Source of the DNA: Pseudomonas batumici
GTDB lineage: Bacteria; Pseudomonadota; Gammaproteobacteria; Pseudomonadales; Pseudomonadaceae
Length of the DNA: 64,000 nt
Assembly: GCF_000820515.1 (NCBI RefSeq)
Contig: NZ_JXDG01000018.1
Location: 124,001-188,000, forward strand
Direction: 5' to 3'
Numbering within the stretch: the first letter of the stretch is position 1; each line of letters opens with the position of its first letter. The notes beneath the pieces are model-generated. The model was not told the origin of the DNA. It worked only from the letters and a program-made list of their open reading frames with translations, and did not search any database. Shown in pieces: positions 55,798-64,000 of the stretch. Position numbers and translations under genes: made by a program.

Positions 55798-56079
55798 TCA
55801 GATCTTCGCGGCGTGCCGCTGATGACGTTCCATGTAACGTTCGACATAAGAGCAGGAAGGAATCACCGTGTAACCCATCTGATCGGCATAGGCCAACGCC
55901 TGCTCGGTCAACGCCGCCGCAATGCCCCGACCGCGCAAGGCGTTGGGCACGAAGGTGCGATAGATATCCAGGGTCTGCTTACCCAGGTCCATATAGGTCA
56001 GGTAGGCACGATGACCGTCCACATTGGTCTCGAATTGATGACCTGCCTGGTCATGGTGGATGGACAACGCCTCGCTCAT
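55798..56079 (-). CDS. Small GNAT-fold N-acetyltransferase (YidJ/YjdJ-like)
   Basis: This 93-residue protein has a minimal GNAT core: YLTYMDLGKQTLDIYRTFVP, then the acetyl-CoA loop ALRGRGIAAALTEQALAY. It is of the short GCN5-related type (DUF/YidJ) and its substrate is unknown. ATG 56079 has GGAG at 5 bases. Confidence 0.85.
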   Translation of the reverse strand: MSEALSIHHDQAGHQFETNVDGHRAYLTYMDLGKQTLDIYRTFVPNALRGRGIAAALTEQALAYADQMGYTVIPSCSYVERYMERHQRHAAKI

Positions 56080-56751
56080 CACTACTCCTCGCGGGTCTTG
56101 GATTCTGACCCTACCTTACATGTTTTTCCGGCGAAGGAACCACCTGGCTACGTACGAAAAATCGCCGCAACAGCCAAATCGTCACAAAATCCTACACCAC
56201 CCCGTGCCTGGTTGGACAACGAGAAGAGCCGTCAGCTCCCGAACAAGTAGGCACCTGACAGATAGTAGGCGCCCTGCCTCCCTTGCTCAAGGCACACTCG
56301 TCATGTGCTCCGCCAGGTGCATGGCAGCCTGGCCGGACGGGCCCTTTCGCTCGAAAACCTGAACAGCGACCGAAGATTGCCGGAATGTTATGTTGTAAGA
56401 CGAACAGCGCTTCTTAAAGTCACTTTTCAATTGGCAAAGATGCCTCCCCGCCCTGGCGACGGTAGAAGCAAAGAGTCATTCGCCACCACTAGTGCGACGC
56501 GGGTATCGATCGCGGACAGCACACTAGTGCAAATCGGACTTGCCCAAAGCGCCCGGATCACGCCCCTGTTGCTGCACATTTTTTATACAGGTTCATGAAA
56601 ACTTAGCCGAAAAGATTCTCTTCCAAAAAATTTTTTTACTTCTTGCGTTACGTCGGTTTACTTACTACAAGTAATGGGTAGTATGTACGCCGACTATATC
56701 CCCACTCTGGGGAGATGGTTATTTAATAGAAAGTCCTTGAAGGGGAACACG
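56080..56751. other. 672-base noncoding region upstream of oprI
   Basis: It holds the leader of the acetyltransferase gene and the oprI promoter region. The stretch before oprI is A/T-rich. Two copies of the palindromic octamer CACTAGTG (56487-56494 and 56522-56529) are 35 bases apart. Possible promoters include TTGCGT-17-TACAAG and TTTACT-16-TAGTAT near 56640-56690, neither strong. The ORFs here have no ribosome binding site and are probably not genes. Confidence 0.55.
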
Positions 56752-57003
56752 ATGAACAACGTTCTGAAATTCTCTGCTCTGGCCCTGGCCGCCGTTCTGG
56801 CTACCGGTTGCAGCAGCGCATCCAAAGAAACCGAAGCTCGTCTGACTGCTACTGAAGACGCTGCTGCTCGTGCCCAGGCTCGTGCTGACGAAGCCTACCG
56901 CCATGCTGATGAAGCTCTGGCTGCTGCTCAAAAAGCACAGCAGACTGCTGATGAAGCTAACGAGCGCGCTCTGCGCATGCTCGAAAAGGCAAGCAAGAAG
57001 TAA
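56752..57003 (+). CDS. oprI: Major outer-membrane lipoprotein OprI
   Basis: This 83-residue lipoprotein has the lipobox LAAVLATGC (lipidated Cys at residue 20), then a long alpha-helical coiled coil of heptads ([20 protein letters not shown]) and a C-terminal KKs that attach to peptidoglycan. ATG 56752 has AGGGG upstream. Codon use is skewed to GCT and CTG as expected of a very highly expressed gene. A terminator follows. Confidence 0.98.
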   Translation: MNNVLKFSALALAAVLATGCSSASKETEARLTATEDAAARAQARADEAYRHADEALAAAQKAQQTADEANERALRMLEKASKK

Positions 57004-57024
57004 TAATCCTTCGGGGTTGTTATC

Positions 57025-57055
57025 AAGCCGATCCCTTGTTGGATCGGCTTTTTTG
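57025..57055 (+). terminator. Terminator after oprI
   Basis: AAGCCGATCC-CTTGTT-GGATCGGCTT is followed by six T. It lies 21 bases after the oprI stop. Confidence 0.93.
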
Positions 57056-57081
57056 TGCCTGCCGGAAAACCAGGCAGGCAC

Positions 57082-57116
57082 AAAAAACCCACCTGAGCCG
57101 CAAGGCCCAGGTGGGT
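57082..57116 (-). terminator. Terminator after the L,D-transpeptidase gene
   Basis: ACCCACCTG/CAGGTGGGT with a 12-base loop is followed by six T on the minus strand. It follows the L,D-transpeptidase stop at 57131. Confidence 0.85.
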
Positions 57117-57130
57117 CGTTGTACAGCGCC

Positions 57131-58099
57131 TTACTGCTCTGGATAGAGCGGTGCGTTGGACACCAGCGACGGTGTCCCCGGCACGGCGATTTCCGTCGGC
57201 AGGCCATCTTCGGCCGCAACTACGTCACGCACCTGATCCCAGTTGACCCGCAAGTTGTTCGCCAGGTCTTCACGCTTGAGCAAGGCATTGATCACCGCGG
57301 TGTGCTTGTCGACCACCGATGGATTGCCCTTGTCGTCCAGCGGCGTATGGGCTTCCAGGAACACCTTGCCGCCGCTCACGCCGAACTTGTAGGCCTCGTT
57401 GATGATGCGCACCGAAGTACCCACCGGCACCATGCTGGCCATCTCCAGCACGTTGTTGTTGAACATGCGGAAGCAACCGTGGCTGGTACGAGTACCGATA
57501 CCGAACTTCATGTTCGAACCATGGATCAGATAGCCCGGTGTGCCCAGGGTGAACTTGAACGGACCCAGCGGGTTGTCGGGACCGGCCGGCACCACGTTGG
57601 GCAAGGGATCACCCTCGGACGCGTGCTCAGCCTTGATCGAGGCCGGCGGCGTCCAGGTCGGATTCGGCGTCTTGGCGGTAATGGTGGTGTGGGCGACCGG
57701 CGAGCCCCAGCCTTCGCGACCGATCCCCAGCGGGAAGGTGTAGACCACGTTCCGGCCTTTGGGGAAGTAGTACAGGCGATACTCGGCCAGGTTGATCACG
57801 ATGCCTTCGCGCGGACCCGGCGGCAGGATGAAGCGGGTCGGCAGGACGATATCGGTCCCCGCGCCCGGCAACCAGGCATCGACGCCCGGGTTGGCCGCGA
57901 CCATTTCCGAATAGCCCAGGTCGTAGGTGGTGCCCAGGTCCGCGAAGGTGTCTTCGTACTTGGCCTTGATCACCTGGACCTGGCCGACGATATCCTCGCC
58001 AGGAGGCGGCAACGGTAGTTCCAGCGCCGAAACGGGGCCTGCCACACAGAGGGCGGCAACAGACAGGCAACGGGTAACGGCAGGAAAGCGCGACAACAT
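57131..58099 (-). CDS. L,D-transpeptidase (YkuD family, ErfK/YbiS-like)
   Basis: This 322-residue secreted enzyme has a signal peptide (RFPAVTRCLSVAALCVAGPVSA) and a LysM-like segment near residues 37-90 (YEDTFADLGTTYDLGYSEMV). The YkuD domain has the catalytic HGCFRM (RTSHGCFRMFNNN). The family forms 3-3 cross-links and attaches lipoproteins such as Braun-type lipoprotein to peptidoglycan. The next gene is oprI, which makes it the candidate attachment enzyme. The start at 58099 has AAGGA at 8 bases; ATGs at 58108 and 58117 are alternatives. Confidence 0.92.
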   Translation of the reverse strand: MLSRFPAVTRCLSVAALCVAGPVSALELPLPPPGEDIVGQVQVIKAKYEDTFADLGTTYDLGYSEMVAANPGVDAWLPGAGTDIVLPTRFILPPGPREGIVINLAEYRLYYFPKGRNVVYTFPLGIGREGWGSPVAHTTITAKTPNPTWTPPASIKAEHASEGDPLPNVVPAGPDNPLGPFKFTLGTPGYLIHGSNMKFGIGTRTSHGCFRMFNNNVLEMASMVPVGTSVRIINEAYKFGVSGGKVFLEAHTPLDDKGNPSVVDKHTAVINALLKREDLANNLRVNWDQVRDVVAAEDGLPTEIAVPGTPSLVSNAPLYPEQ

Positions 58100-58248
58100 C
58101 CGGGACATCCTTCGCATGATCGACGAAAATGAGTAGACAACAATTGTACACCGACACGGCGCCGGCAAGGGAGACCGCGTACCGGGACAATCGTAACGAG
58201 ACAGGTACGGTACAGGTTGCCCCGCTCCTACACCTACAGAGACGGGGG

Positions 58249-58542
58249 TCAGAGTTCGAAGCGCAGCTCCGGCCAGATCGGCGGCGTACCGCGCTTCTGC
58301 GATTCGAGAATCGCCCGGCACAAGGGACACAGGCGCTGGTCGCGGAAAATCGAGCGGTCCACCCCCGACCACCGCGGCTGCGCCGGTAACAAGGTGCCGC
58401 ACAGCGTCCGATCGGCCGAACCGCCCAGTTCCAGCTGACGCGCGACCAGGTGCACGCGTACTTCCTGACAGGCGAACAGATCGAGCTGCTCGTCGGGTTC
58501 GATCAGTTGGTAGGCAAACAAGGACCAGGCGGGACGCTGCAT
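58249..58542 (-). CDS. Small conserved Cys-containing protein of unknown function
   Basis: This 97-residue protein (start MQRPAWSLFAYQLIEPDEQL) has cysteines in DRTLCGTLLP and the pair QRLCPLCRAIL, which could bind zinc with the earlier Cys. Position between the L,D-transpeptidase gene and tesA matches the Pseudomonas gene order I remember (PA2855). ATG 58542 has GGAG at 6 bases. Function is unknown. Confidence 0.7.
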   Translation of the reverse strand: MQRPAWSLFAYQLIEPDEQLDLFACQEVRVHLVARQLELGGSADRTLCGTLLPAQPRWSGVDRSIFRDQRLCPLCRAILESQKRGTPPIWPELRFEL

Positions 58543-58597
58543 CGGGGGCTCCAAATCGGGGGCGCCACCATAGCCCAAAGACAGCCGCTAGAAAAGC

Positions 58598-59203
58598 TCA
58601 AAGCAGCGGTTTGAGCCTCGGCCAGACGTTATCGAGCAGCTTGCCCTGACCAGCGGGCGCCGGATGAATCCCGTCGGCCTGCATCAGCTCGGGATGGCCA
58701 CCGATGCCCTCGAGGAAAAACGGCACCAGCGCGATGTTTTTCTCCTGGGCCAGCTCGGCGTAGACCCGGGCGAAGGCCTCATTGTAGCGGGGACCATAAT
58801 TGGGCGGAAGCTGCATCCCAAGCAGCAGGACTTTTGCTCCTACGGCCTGGGACCTGTCGATCATTAATGCAAGATTTTGTTTCAATTGCGTTGGCAACTG
58901 CCCACGCAGGCCATCGTTGCCGCCCAACTCGAGCACCACCACCTGCGGCTTGTGCTCTGCAAGCAGCGCGGGCAGCCGCTCCCGCCCGCCCGCGCTGGTG
59001 TCGCCACTGATGGACGCATTGACCACCTGGTCGGTGAAACCTTCGGCCTTCAGGCGCTTTTCCAGCAGGGAGACCCATCCCACACGGGTATCCAGGCCGA
59101 AACCCGCGCTGATACTATCCCCGACGATCAGCACTGTACCCGCCGCCGCGCTCTGGGCCATGCACATCAAGGCCAGGCCGGCACTCAAAAACCACATTCG
59201 CAT
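58598..59203 (-). CDS. tesA: Periplasmic esterase/thioesterase I (TesA)
   Basis: This 201-residue SGNH hydrolase has a signal peptide (MRMWFLSAGLALMCMAQSAAA) and the GDSL blocks: VGDSISAGFGL (Ser near residue 30), GGNDGL and DGIHPAPAG (Asp-His). It is the multifunctional TesA/lysophospholipase L1 family. The start at 59203 has GGAGA 6 bases before; the ATG at 59215 would overlap the divergent ABC gene. The longer ORF reaching 60244 is a shadow. Confidence 0.95.
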   Translation of the reverse strand: MRMWFLSAGLALMCMAQSAAAGTVLIVGDSISAGFGLDTRVGWVSLLEKRLKAEGFTDQVVNASISGDTSAGGRERLPALLAEHKPQVVVLELGGNDGLRGQLPTQLKQNLALMIDRSQAVGAKVLLLGMQLPPNYGPRYNEAFARVYAELAQEKNIALVPFFLEGIGGHPELMQADGIHPAPAGQGKLLDNVWPRLKPLL

Positions 59204-59213
59204 CGGATTCTCC

Positions 59214-59897
59214 ATGGGCGAAAGCATTCTCACCGCGCAGAACCTTAGCAAAGTGGTTCCCAGCACGGAAGGTGAACTGACCATCCTGCACCCCTTGAGC
59301 CTGACCTTGAGCAAGGGCGACAGCCTGGCCATCGTCGGCGCTTCCGGTTCCGGCAAATCGACCCTGCTGGGCCTGCTCGCCGGCCTCGACCTGCCCAGCG
59401 ACGGCGAAGTCACCCTGGCCGGGCGAGCCCTGAGCGCCCTCGACGAAGACCAGCGCGCGCGCATCCGCGCCGAGCACGTGGGCTTCGTGTTCCAGAGTTT
59501 CCAACTGCTGGACAGCCTCAATGCCCTGGAAAACGTCATGCTGCCCCTGGAGCTGGACGGTCGCCTCGATGCCCGCGAACGCGCCCGCGACCTGCTGGAG
59601 CGGGTCGGCCTGGGCCGGCGCCTGACCCATTCGCCCCGCCAGTTGTCCGGCGGCGAACAGCAACGGGTCGCCATTGCCCGGGCCTTCGCCGCCGAGCCGG
59701 ACGTGCTGTTCGCCGACGAACCCACCGGCAACCTCGACAGCCACACCGGCGAGCGCATCAGCGACCTGCTGTTCGAACTGAACCAGGAACGCGGCACCAC
59801 CCTGGTGCTGGTGACCCACGACGAACGCCTGGCCCATCGCTGCCGGCGCCTGATCCGTCTTGACGCCGGCCATCTGGTCGGCCCCCTGGAGCCTTGA
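59214..59897 (+). CDS. ABC transporter ATP-binding protein (YbbA/LolD-like)
   Basis: This 227-residue ATPase has Walker A VGASGSGKST, signature LSGGEQQRVAIARAF and Walker B VLFADEPTGNLD. It belongs to the MacB/LolD-like group and, with the next gene, forms the YbbA-YbbP pair beside tesA as in E. coli. ATG 59214 is 10 bases from the tesA start on the other strand. It overlaps the permease start by one base. Confidence 0.93.
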   Translation: MGESILTAQNLSKVVPSTEGELTILHPLSLTLSKGDSLAIVGASGSGKSTLLGLLAGLDLPSDGEVTLAGRALSALDEDQRARIRAEHVGFVFQSFQLLDSLNALENVMLPLELDGRLDARERARDLLERVGLGRRLTHSPRQLSGGEQQRVAIARAFAAEPDVLFADEPTGNLDSHTGERISDLLFELNQERGTTLVLVTHDERLAHRCRRLIRLDAGHLVGPLEP

Positions 59898-62401
59898 TGG
59901 CACGCCTGCCGCTGTTGCGCCTGTTCAGCCTCGCCATCCGCCAACTCCTGCGCGACGCCCGCGCCGGTGAACTGCGAGTGCTGTTCTTCGCCCTGCTGGT
60001 GGCGGTCGCGGCCAGCACCGCGATCGGCTACTTCGGCGCACGCCTGAACGGCGCGATGCTGCTGCGGGCCACCGAATTCCTCGCCGCCGACCTGGTGCTC
60101 GACGGCACCTCCGGCGCCCGTCCGGAACAGCTCCAGACCGGCCGCGACCTGGGACTTGCCCATGCACGGGCAGTCGAATTCTCCAGCGTGATCGCCACGG
60201 ACAATGGCATCCAGCTGTCGAGCATCAAGGCCACGGACGAACACTACCCGCTACGCGGCGAACTCAAGAGCGCCGCCGCGCCCTTCGGCGTCGAGACCGC
60301 CGGCGGCGGCCCCGCACCCGGTGAGGCCTGGGTCGAGGCGCGACTATTGACTGCGCTGGACCTGAAGATCGGCGACAGCATCGATGTCGGCCTGAAGACC
60401 GTGCGCCTGGCCCGGGTCCTGACCTACGAGCCGGATCGCGCCGGCAATTTCTACAGCCTGACGCCACGGGTGCTGATCAACCTCGCCGACCTCGACGCCA
60501 CCGGTGTGGTCCAGCCCGGCAGCCGGGTCGACTACCGCGAACTGTGGCGCGGCTCGGCGAACGCCCTGGCCACCTACCGCGAACTGATCAAGCCGGGCCT
60601 GGCGCCGAACCAGCGCCTGCTGGACGCCCGCGACGGCAACCAGCAGATCGGCGGCGCCCTGGGCAAGGCCGAGCGCTACCTGAACATGGCCAGCCTGGTG
60701 GCGGTGCTGCTGTCCGGCGTCGCCGTGGCCCTCAGCGCCAACCGTTTCGCCGCCCGCCGCTTCGACGCCAGTGCGCTGCTGCGCTGCCTGGGCCTGTCGC
60801 GCCGGGAAACCATGAGCCTGTTCAGCCTGCAACTGGCGATCCTCGGCGTGCTGGCCAGCGTCAGCGGCGCCCTGCTCGGTTGGCTCGCCCAGCTGGGCCT
60901 GTTCTACCTGCTGCATGAGCTGCTGCCCGCCGACGTACCGCCGGGTGGGCTGATGCCGGCGCTCGCGGGGATCGGCACCGGGCTGGTGGCACTGGCCGGG
61001 TTCGCCCTGCCACCCCTGGCCGCCTTGGGTCGGGTGCCACCGCTGCGGGTATTGCGCCGCGACCTGCTGCCGATCCCGGCCAGCACCTGGCTGGTCTATG
61101 GCGCGGCCTTGCTGGCCCTGGGCCTGATCATGTGGCGCCTGAGCCTGGACCTGCTGCTGACCTTCGCCCTGCTCGGCGGCGGCGTGGTGGCCGCGCTGGT
61201 CCTCGGCGGCCTGTTGCTGCTCGGGCTGCAAAGCCTGCGCCGGCTGCTGGCCAGGGCCTCGTTGCCCTGGCGGCTGGGCCTGGGCCAGTTGCTGCGCCAT
61301 CCGCTGGCGGCGGCCGGACAATCCCTGGCGTTCGGCCTGATCCTGCTGTCCATGGCGCTGATCGCCCTGCTGCGCGGCGAGCTGCTCGACACCTGGCAGA
61401 ACCAGTTGCCGAAGAACGCACCGAACTATTTCGCCCTGAACATCCTGCCGGCGGACAAGGAGGGTTTCCGCGACCACCTGATCAAGCTCGCGGCCCAGTC
61501 AGCACCGATCTATCCGGTGGTGCCGGGGCGCCTGATCAGCATCAACGGCACGCCGGTGCAGGAAATCGTCAGCAAGGACTCCGGCGGCGATCGCGCCACC
61601 CAGCGCGATCTCAGCCTGACCTGGGCCGCCGACCTGCCGCCGGGCAACAGCCTGACCGCCGGCAGCTGGTGGCCGGACAAACCCAGCGGGGACATTCCCG
61701 GCGTCTCGGTGGAAGCCAAGGTCGCCCTGAGCCTGAAGCTCAAGCTCGGCGACCACCTGGTGTTCAGCGTCGGCGGGGTCAACCGCGAGGCCGTGGTCAG
61801 CAGCCTGCGCAGCATCAACTGGGACAATTTCCAGCCGAACTTCTTCATGATCTTCCAGCCCGGCACCCTGCAGGACCTGCCGGCGACCTACCTCACCAGC
61901 TTCTACCTGGCACCGGGTCACGACAGGGACATCGTCGAACTGTCCCGGGCCTTCCCGGCGGTGACCATCCTGCAAGTCGAGGCCCTGCTGGAGCAACTGC
62001 GCAGCATCCTGGCGCAGGTCACCTTCGCCGTGGAGTACGTGCTGCTGTTCGTCCTCGCGGCGGGGATGGCGGTGCTGTTCTCCGGCTTGCAGGCGACCCT
62101 GGACGAACGTATCCGCCAAGGCGCCCTGCTGCGGGCGCTGGGGGCCGGACGGCCACTGCTGGTCAAGGCACGGCGGATCGAATTCGGCCTGCTGGGGGCG
62201 GTCAGCGGCCTGCTGGCCGCCCTGGGCGCGGAACTGGTGAGCTGGGTGCTCTACCGGTTCGCCTTCGACCTGCCGTGGCACCCCCATGCCTGGCTGTTGC
62301 TGCTGCCGCTGATCGGTGCGCTGATGGTCGGCGGCGCGGGCGTGTTCGGCACCCGCCGGGCGCTCAATGCCAGCCCACTGACAGTGCTGCGCGAGGGCTG
62401 A
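59897..62401 (+). CDS. ABC transporter permease YbbP-like (FtsX family)
   Basis: This 834-residue protein has two FtsX-type domains with about ten helices (LNMASLVAVLLSGVAVALSA near residue 260; VEYVLLFVLAAGMAVLFSGL near residue 720) and two large periplasmic parts. YbbP proteins are linked to lipid or lipoprotein movement but the cargo is not settled. The tesA linkage hints at acyl-lipid traffic (inference). Confidence 0.92.
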   Translation: MARLPLLRLFSLAIRQLLRDARAGELRVLFFALLVAVAASTAIGYFGARLNGAMLLRATEFLAADLVLDGTSGARPEQLQTGRDLGLAHARAVEFSSVIATDNGIQLSSIKATDEHYPLRGELKSAAAPFGVETAGGGPAPGEAWVEARLLTALDLKIGDSIDVGLKTVRLARVLTYEPDRAGNFYSLTPRVLINLADLDATGVVQPGSRVDYRELWRGSANALATYRELIKPGLAPNQRLLDARDGNQQIGGALGKAERYLNMASLVAVLLSGVAVALSANRFAARRFDASALLRCLGLSRRETMSLFSLQLAILGVLASVSGALLGWLAQLGLFYLLHELLPADVPPGGLMPALAGIGTGLVALAGFALPPLAALGRVPPLRVLRRDLLPIPASTWLVYGAALLALGLIMWRLSLDLLLTFALLGGGVVAALVLGGLLLLGLQSLRRLLARASLPWRLGLGQLLRHPLAAAGQSLAFGLILLSMALIALLRGELLDTWQNQLPKNAPNYFALNILPADKEGFRDHLIKLAAQSAPIYPVVPGRLISINGTPVQEIVSKDSGGDRATQRDLSLTWAADLPPGNSLTAGSWWPDKPSGDIPGVSVEAKVALSLKLKLGDHLVFSVGGVNREAVVSSLRSINWDNFQPNFFMIFQPGTLQDLPATYLTSFYLAPGHDRDIVELSRAFPAVTILQVEALLEQLRSILAQVTFAVEYVLLFVLAAGMAVLFSGLQATLDERIRQGALLRALGAGRPLLVKARRIEFGLLGAVSGLLAALGAELVSWVLYRFAFDLPWHPHAWLLLLPLIGALMVGGAGVFGTRRALNASPLTVLREG

Positions 62402-62436
62402 TAGACTCAACACCTTGTTTCGCCTGGGGAATGCAG

Positions 62437-62934
62437 ATGAGTCGCTACCGCCCGCCGCGCACCGCCGGCACCGCCCTGATCACTCCCGAGGGCGAGGCCC
62501 GCATGCGCGCCGAGCTGCACGAGCTGTGGCACGTGCGCCGTCCCCAGGTCACCCAGTCGGTCAGCGAAGCGGCGGCCCAGGGCGATCGCTCGGAGAACGC
62601 CGAGTACACCTACGGCAAGAAGATGCTGCGCGAGATCGACAGCCGCGTGCGTTTCCTGACCAAGCGCCTGGAAAGTCTGAAGGTGGTCGGCGAACGACCC
62701 AGCGACCTGAACAAGGTGTACTTCGGCGCCTGGGTCACCATCGAGGACGAGGACGGCAAGGAATCGCGCTATCGCATCGTCGGGCCGGACGAACTGGACC
62801 TCAAGCAGAACCTGATCAGCATCGACTCGCCCCTGGCCCGCGCACTGATCGGCAAGGCGCTGGACGCCGAGATCCGGGTCATGACGCCCACCGGCGAGCA
62901 GACCGTCTACATCACCGCCATCGACTATCCCTGA
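62437..62934 (+). CDS. greB: Transcription elongation factor GreB
   Basis: This 165-residue protein has the N-terminal coiled coil with the tip motif QGDRSENAEYTYGKKMLREI (acidic D-E pair) and the C-terminal FKBP-like domain (LISIDSPLARALIGKALDAEI). The basic patch on the coil makes it GreB, which rescues longer backtracked RNA polymerase. ATG 62437 has GGGGA at 6 bases. Its 3' end overlaps the convergent LysR gene by 10 bases. Confidence 0.95.
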   Translation: MSRYRPPRTAGTALITPEGEARMRAELHELWHVRRPQVTQSVSEAAAQGDRSENAEYTYGKKMLREIDSRVRFLTKRLESLKVVGERPSDLNKVYFGAWVTIEDEDGKESRYRIVGPDELDLKQNLISIDSPLARALIGKALDAEIRVMTPTGEQTVYITAIDYP

Positions 62935-63824
62935 GCCTTGTCAGGCCCATAGAACTCGACCATGTAATCGACGAACACCCGGACCTTGGGGGCCAGGTGC
63001 CGGGATTGCGGGTACAGTGCGAAATAGTGGCGCTCGCCCAGGGAATACTGGGGCAGGATCGCCACCAGCCGCCCCTGGGCCAGGTCGTTGCGCACCGTGG
63101 CGTGGGTGAACGACGCGATCCCCGCCCCGGCCAGCGTTGCCGAATGCAGCGCGCTGATGGTATTGGTCCTGAACCACCCCGCCGGGGCAATATTCATCGA
63201 CTCACCCCGTGCCGAAGCCAGTTGCCAACCCGAGGTGGCGCCGACAAAGCTCAACAGGCGATGCCCCGTGAGTTCCTGCGCGGTGCGTGGCAGGCCGTGT
63301 TCGCGGACATAGGCCGGCGACGCCACCAGGACCTGTTTCGAGACCGTCAGGGTCCGCGCCACCAGCGTCGTATCGTCCAAGGCCCCGGCGATGCGCAGGG
63401 CCACGTCGAAGCCCTCGGCCAGCAGGTCGACGAAGCGGTCATCGCAACACAACTCCAGCTCGATGTCCGGGTAGCGTTTCTGAAATCCGGGCAGCCAGTG
63501 GGGCAGATCCAGGGTCCCCACCACCAACGGCACACTGACCCGCAACAGGCCTCCAGGCCGCTGGTGCCCCTGGGCCATGGCCCGGGAAGCCGCGTCGATC
63601 CGTTCCAGGATATCCACGCAGGCGCTGTAGTACTGCTCGCCCGCCCCGGTCAGGCTGAAACGCCGGGTATTGCGGTTGATCAGTTGCACACCCAGCTCAC
63701 CCTCCAGCTGCTGCAACTGCCGTGACATCGTCGAATGGGTGGTATCCAGGCGCTCCGCCGCCGCGGAAAAGCCTCCGCTCTCGACGATACAACGAAAGGC
63801 ACGCATCGCGGCGAGCTGGTTCAT
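62925..63824 (-). CDS. LysR family transcriptional regulator
   Basis: This 299-residue regulator has the N-terminal motif MRAFRCIVESGGFSAAAERL with STMSRQLQQLEGELG, then the effector domain (LLRVSVPLVVGTLDLPHWL). It overlaps greB by 10 bases tail to tail. The next gene upstream is on the same strand, 31 bases away, rather than divergent, so its target cannot be inferred from position. Confidence 0.9.
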   Translation of the reverse strand: MNQLAAMRAFRCIVESGGFSAAAERLDTTHSTMSRQLQQLEGELGVQLINRNTRRFSLTGAGEQYYSACVDILERIDAASRAMAQGHQRPGGLLRVSVPLVVGTLDLPHWLPGFQKRYPDIELELCCDDRFVDLLAEGFDVALRIAGALDDTTLVARTLTVSKQVLVASPAYVREHGLPRTAQELTGHRLLSFVGATSGWQLASARGESMNIAPAGWFRTNTISALHSATLAGAGIASFTHATVRNDLAQGRLVAILPQYSLGERHYFALYPQSRHLAPKVRVFVDYMVEFYGPDKAQG

Positions 63825-63855
63825 TCAAGCGTTGCCCCAGGGATTGGCGAGTGAA

Positions 63856-64000
63856 TCAGCGTGTCGGCAAGGCGACGATCTGCGAGGTGCTCAACACATC
63901 GCCGAAGGTGTCCTCGATTTCGGCCAGGGCCGCCTCGTGCAGCGCGTCCTTGCTCACGGACTGGCCATTGAAACGCTCGATGGCACGGGTCGCGGTGGCG
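63856..64000 (-). CDS. 3' end of an unidentified gene (truncated at window edge)
   Basis: The last 48 codons of a minus-strand gene are visible, ending TSQIVALPTR before a TGA at 63856-63858. Upstream are AIERFNGQSVSKDALHEAAL and EIEDTFGDVL. I do not recognise the family and assign no function. Codon use resembles its neighbours, so it is probably a real gene. Confidence 0.6.
   Translation of the reverse strand, partial: ATATRAIERFNGQSVSKDALHEAALAEIEDTFGDVLSTSQIVALPTR

Noticed and set aside
56305..56598. 97-codon ORF in the oprI upstream region
   Set aside because: No ribosome binding site and it runs through the palindromic repeats; treated as noncoding.
58598..60244. 548-codon extension of tesA
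   Set aside because: Only the last 201 codons match TesA; the upstream part is antisense to the ABC transporter genes.

Overview
The window is a stretch of Pseudomonas chromosome, most likely from the P. fluorescens complex. The evidence is the high G+C content, the OprF-SigX-CmpX-CrfX-CmaX neighbourhood, OprI, the GntR-PrpBC-AcnD-PrpF-PrpD propionate operon, a plant-type (iron-sulfur) CysH next to CysB, and scattered Pseudomonas-type REP palindromes. The species-group assignment is inference. Nearly every gene is a recognisable housekeeping or envelope gene, and coding density is high.

Layout. 1-1.4 kb: a MocA-like nucleotidyltransferase (cut by the left edge) and XdhC. 1.7-6.2 kb: a tightly overlapping envelope operon on the minus strand (exbB-exbD-lpxK-Trm112-like-kdsB-low-Mr phosphatase-murB). 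6.3-11.7 kb: comEC, a DUF2062 protein, an ABC-2 exporter and a glutathione transferase. 11.8-17.1 kb: fadE, a small conserved protein, a LysR regulator, an AlaX-type editing protein and a LysE exporter. 17.2-17.6 kb: two tandem tRNA-Glu/tRNA-Gly pairs with a clear promoter. 17.9-25.0 kb: a membrane-anchored unknown, a YggL-like protein, dacB, rlmKL, rmf and pyrD.

25.1-27.5 kb is the most unusual region. Four minus-strand genes encode a shortened HilA-like regulator, an acyl-carrier-like protein, a SicA-type chaperone and an InvF-type AraC regulator. These are the regulatory core of an Inv/SPI-1-type type III secretion system, but no secretion apparatus, translocator or effector gene is present in the window. 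The carrier protein has Glu where the phosphopantetheine Ser should be, and the HilA-like protein is about one third of the usual HilA length.

27.6-36.8 kb: oprF, sigX, cmpX, crfX, cmaX, a RraA-like protein, an esterase, ppsA and, divergently, the PpsA regulatory kinase/phosphotransferase. 36.9-45.2 kb: the 2-methylcitrate operon with its GntR regulator, and palindromic operator candidates around its promoter. 45.5-48.6 kb: a three-gene envelope system (retropepsin-like protease, inactive transglutaminase with membrane helices, RimK-like ATP-grasp ligase). 48.7-55.7 kb: pabB, cysH, cysB, a universal stress protein, a PanE-like reductase overlapping a thioredoxin-like gene, a degenerate PilZ-like gene whose start codon interlocks with the thioredoxin-like one, and a DAHP synthase. 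55.8-64 kb: a small acetyltransferase, oprI, an L,D-transpeptidase, a small Cys-containing protein, tesA, the YbbA/YbbP-type ABC pair, greB, a LysR regulator and the 3' end of an unidentified gene.

All functional calls rest on reading the sequence and on recalled family features. No database search was run.
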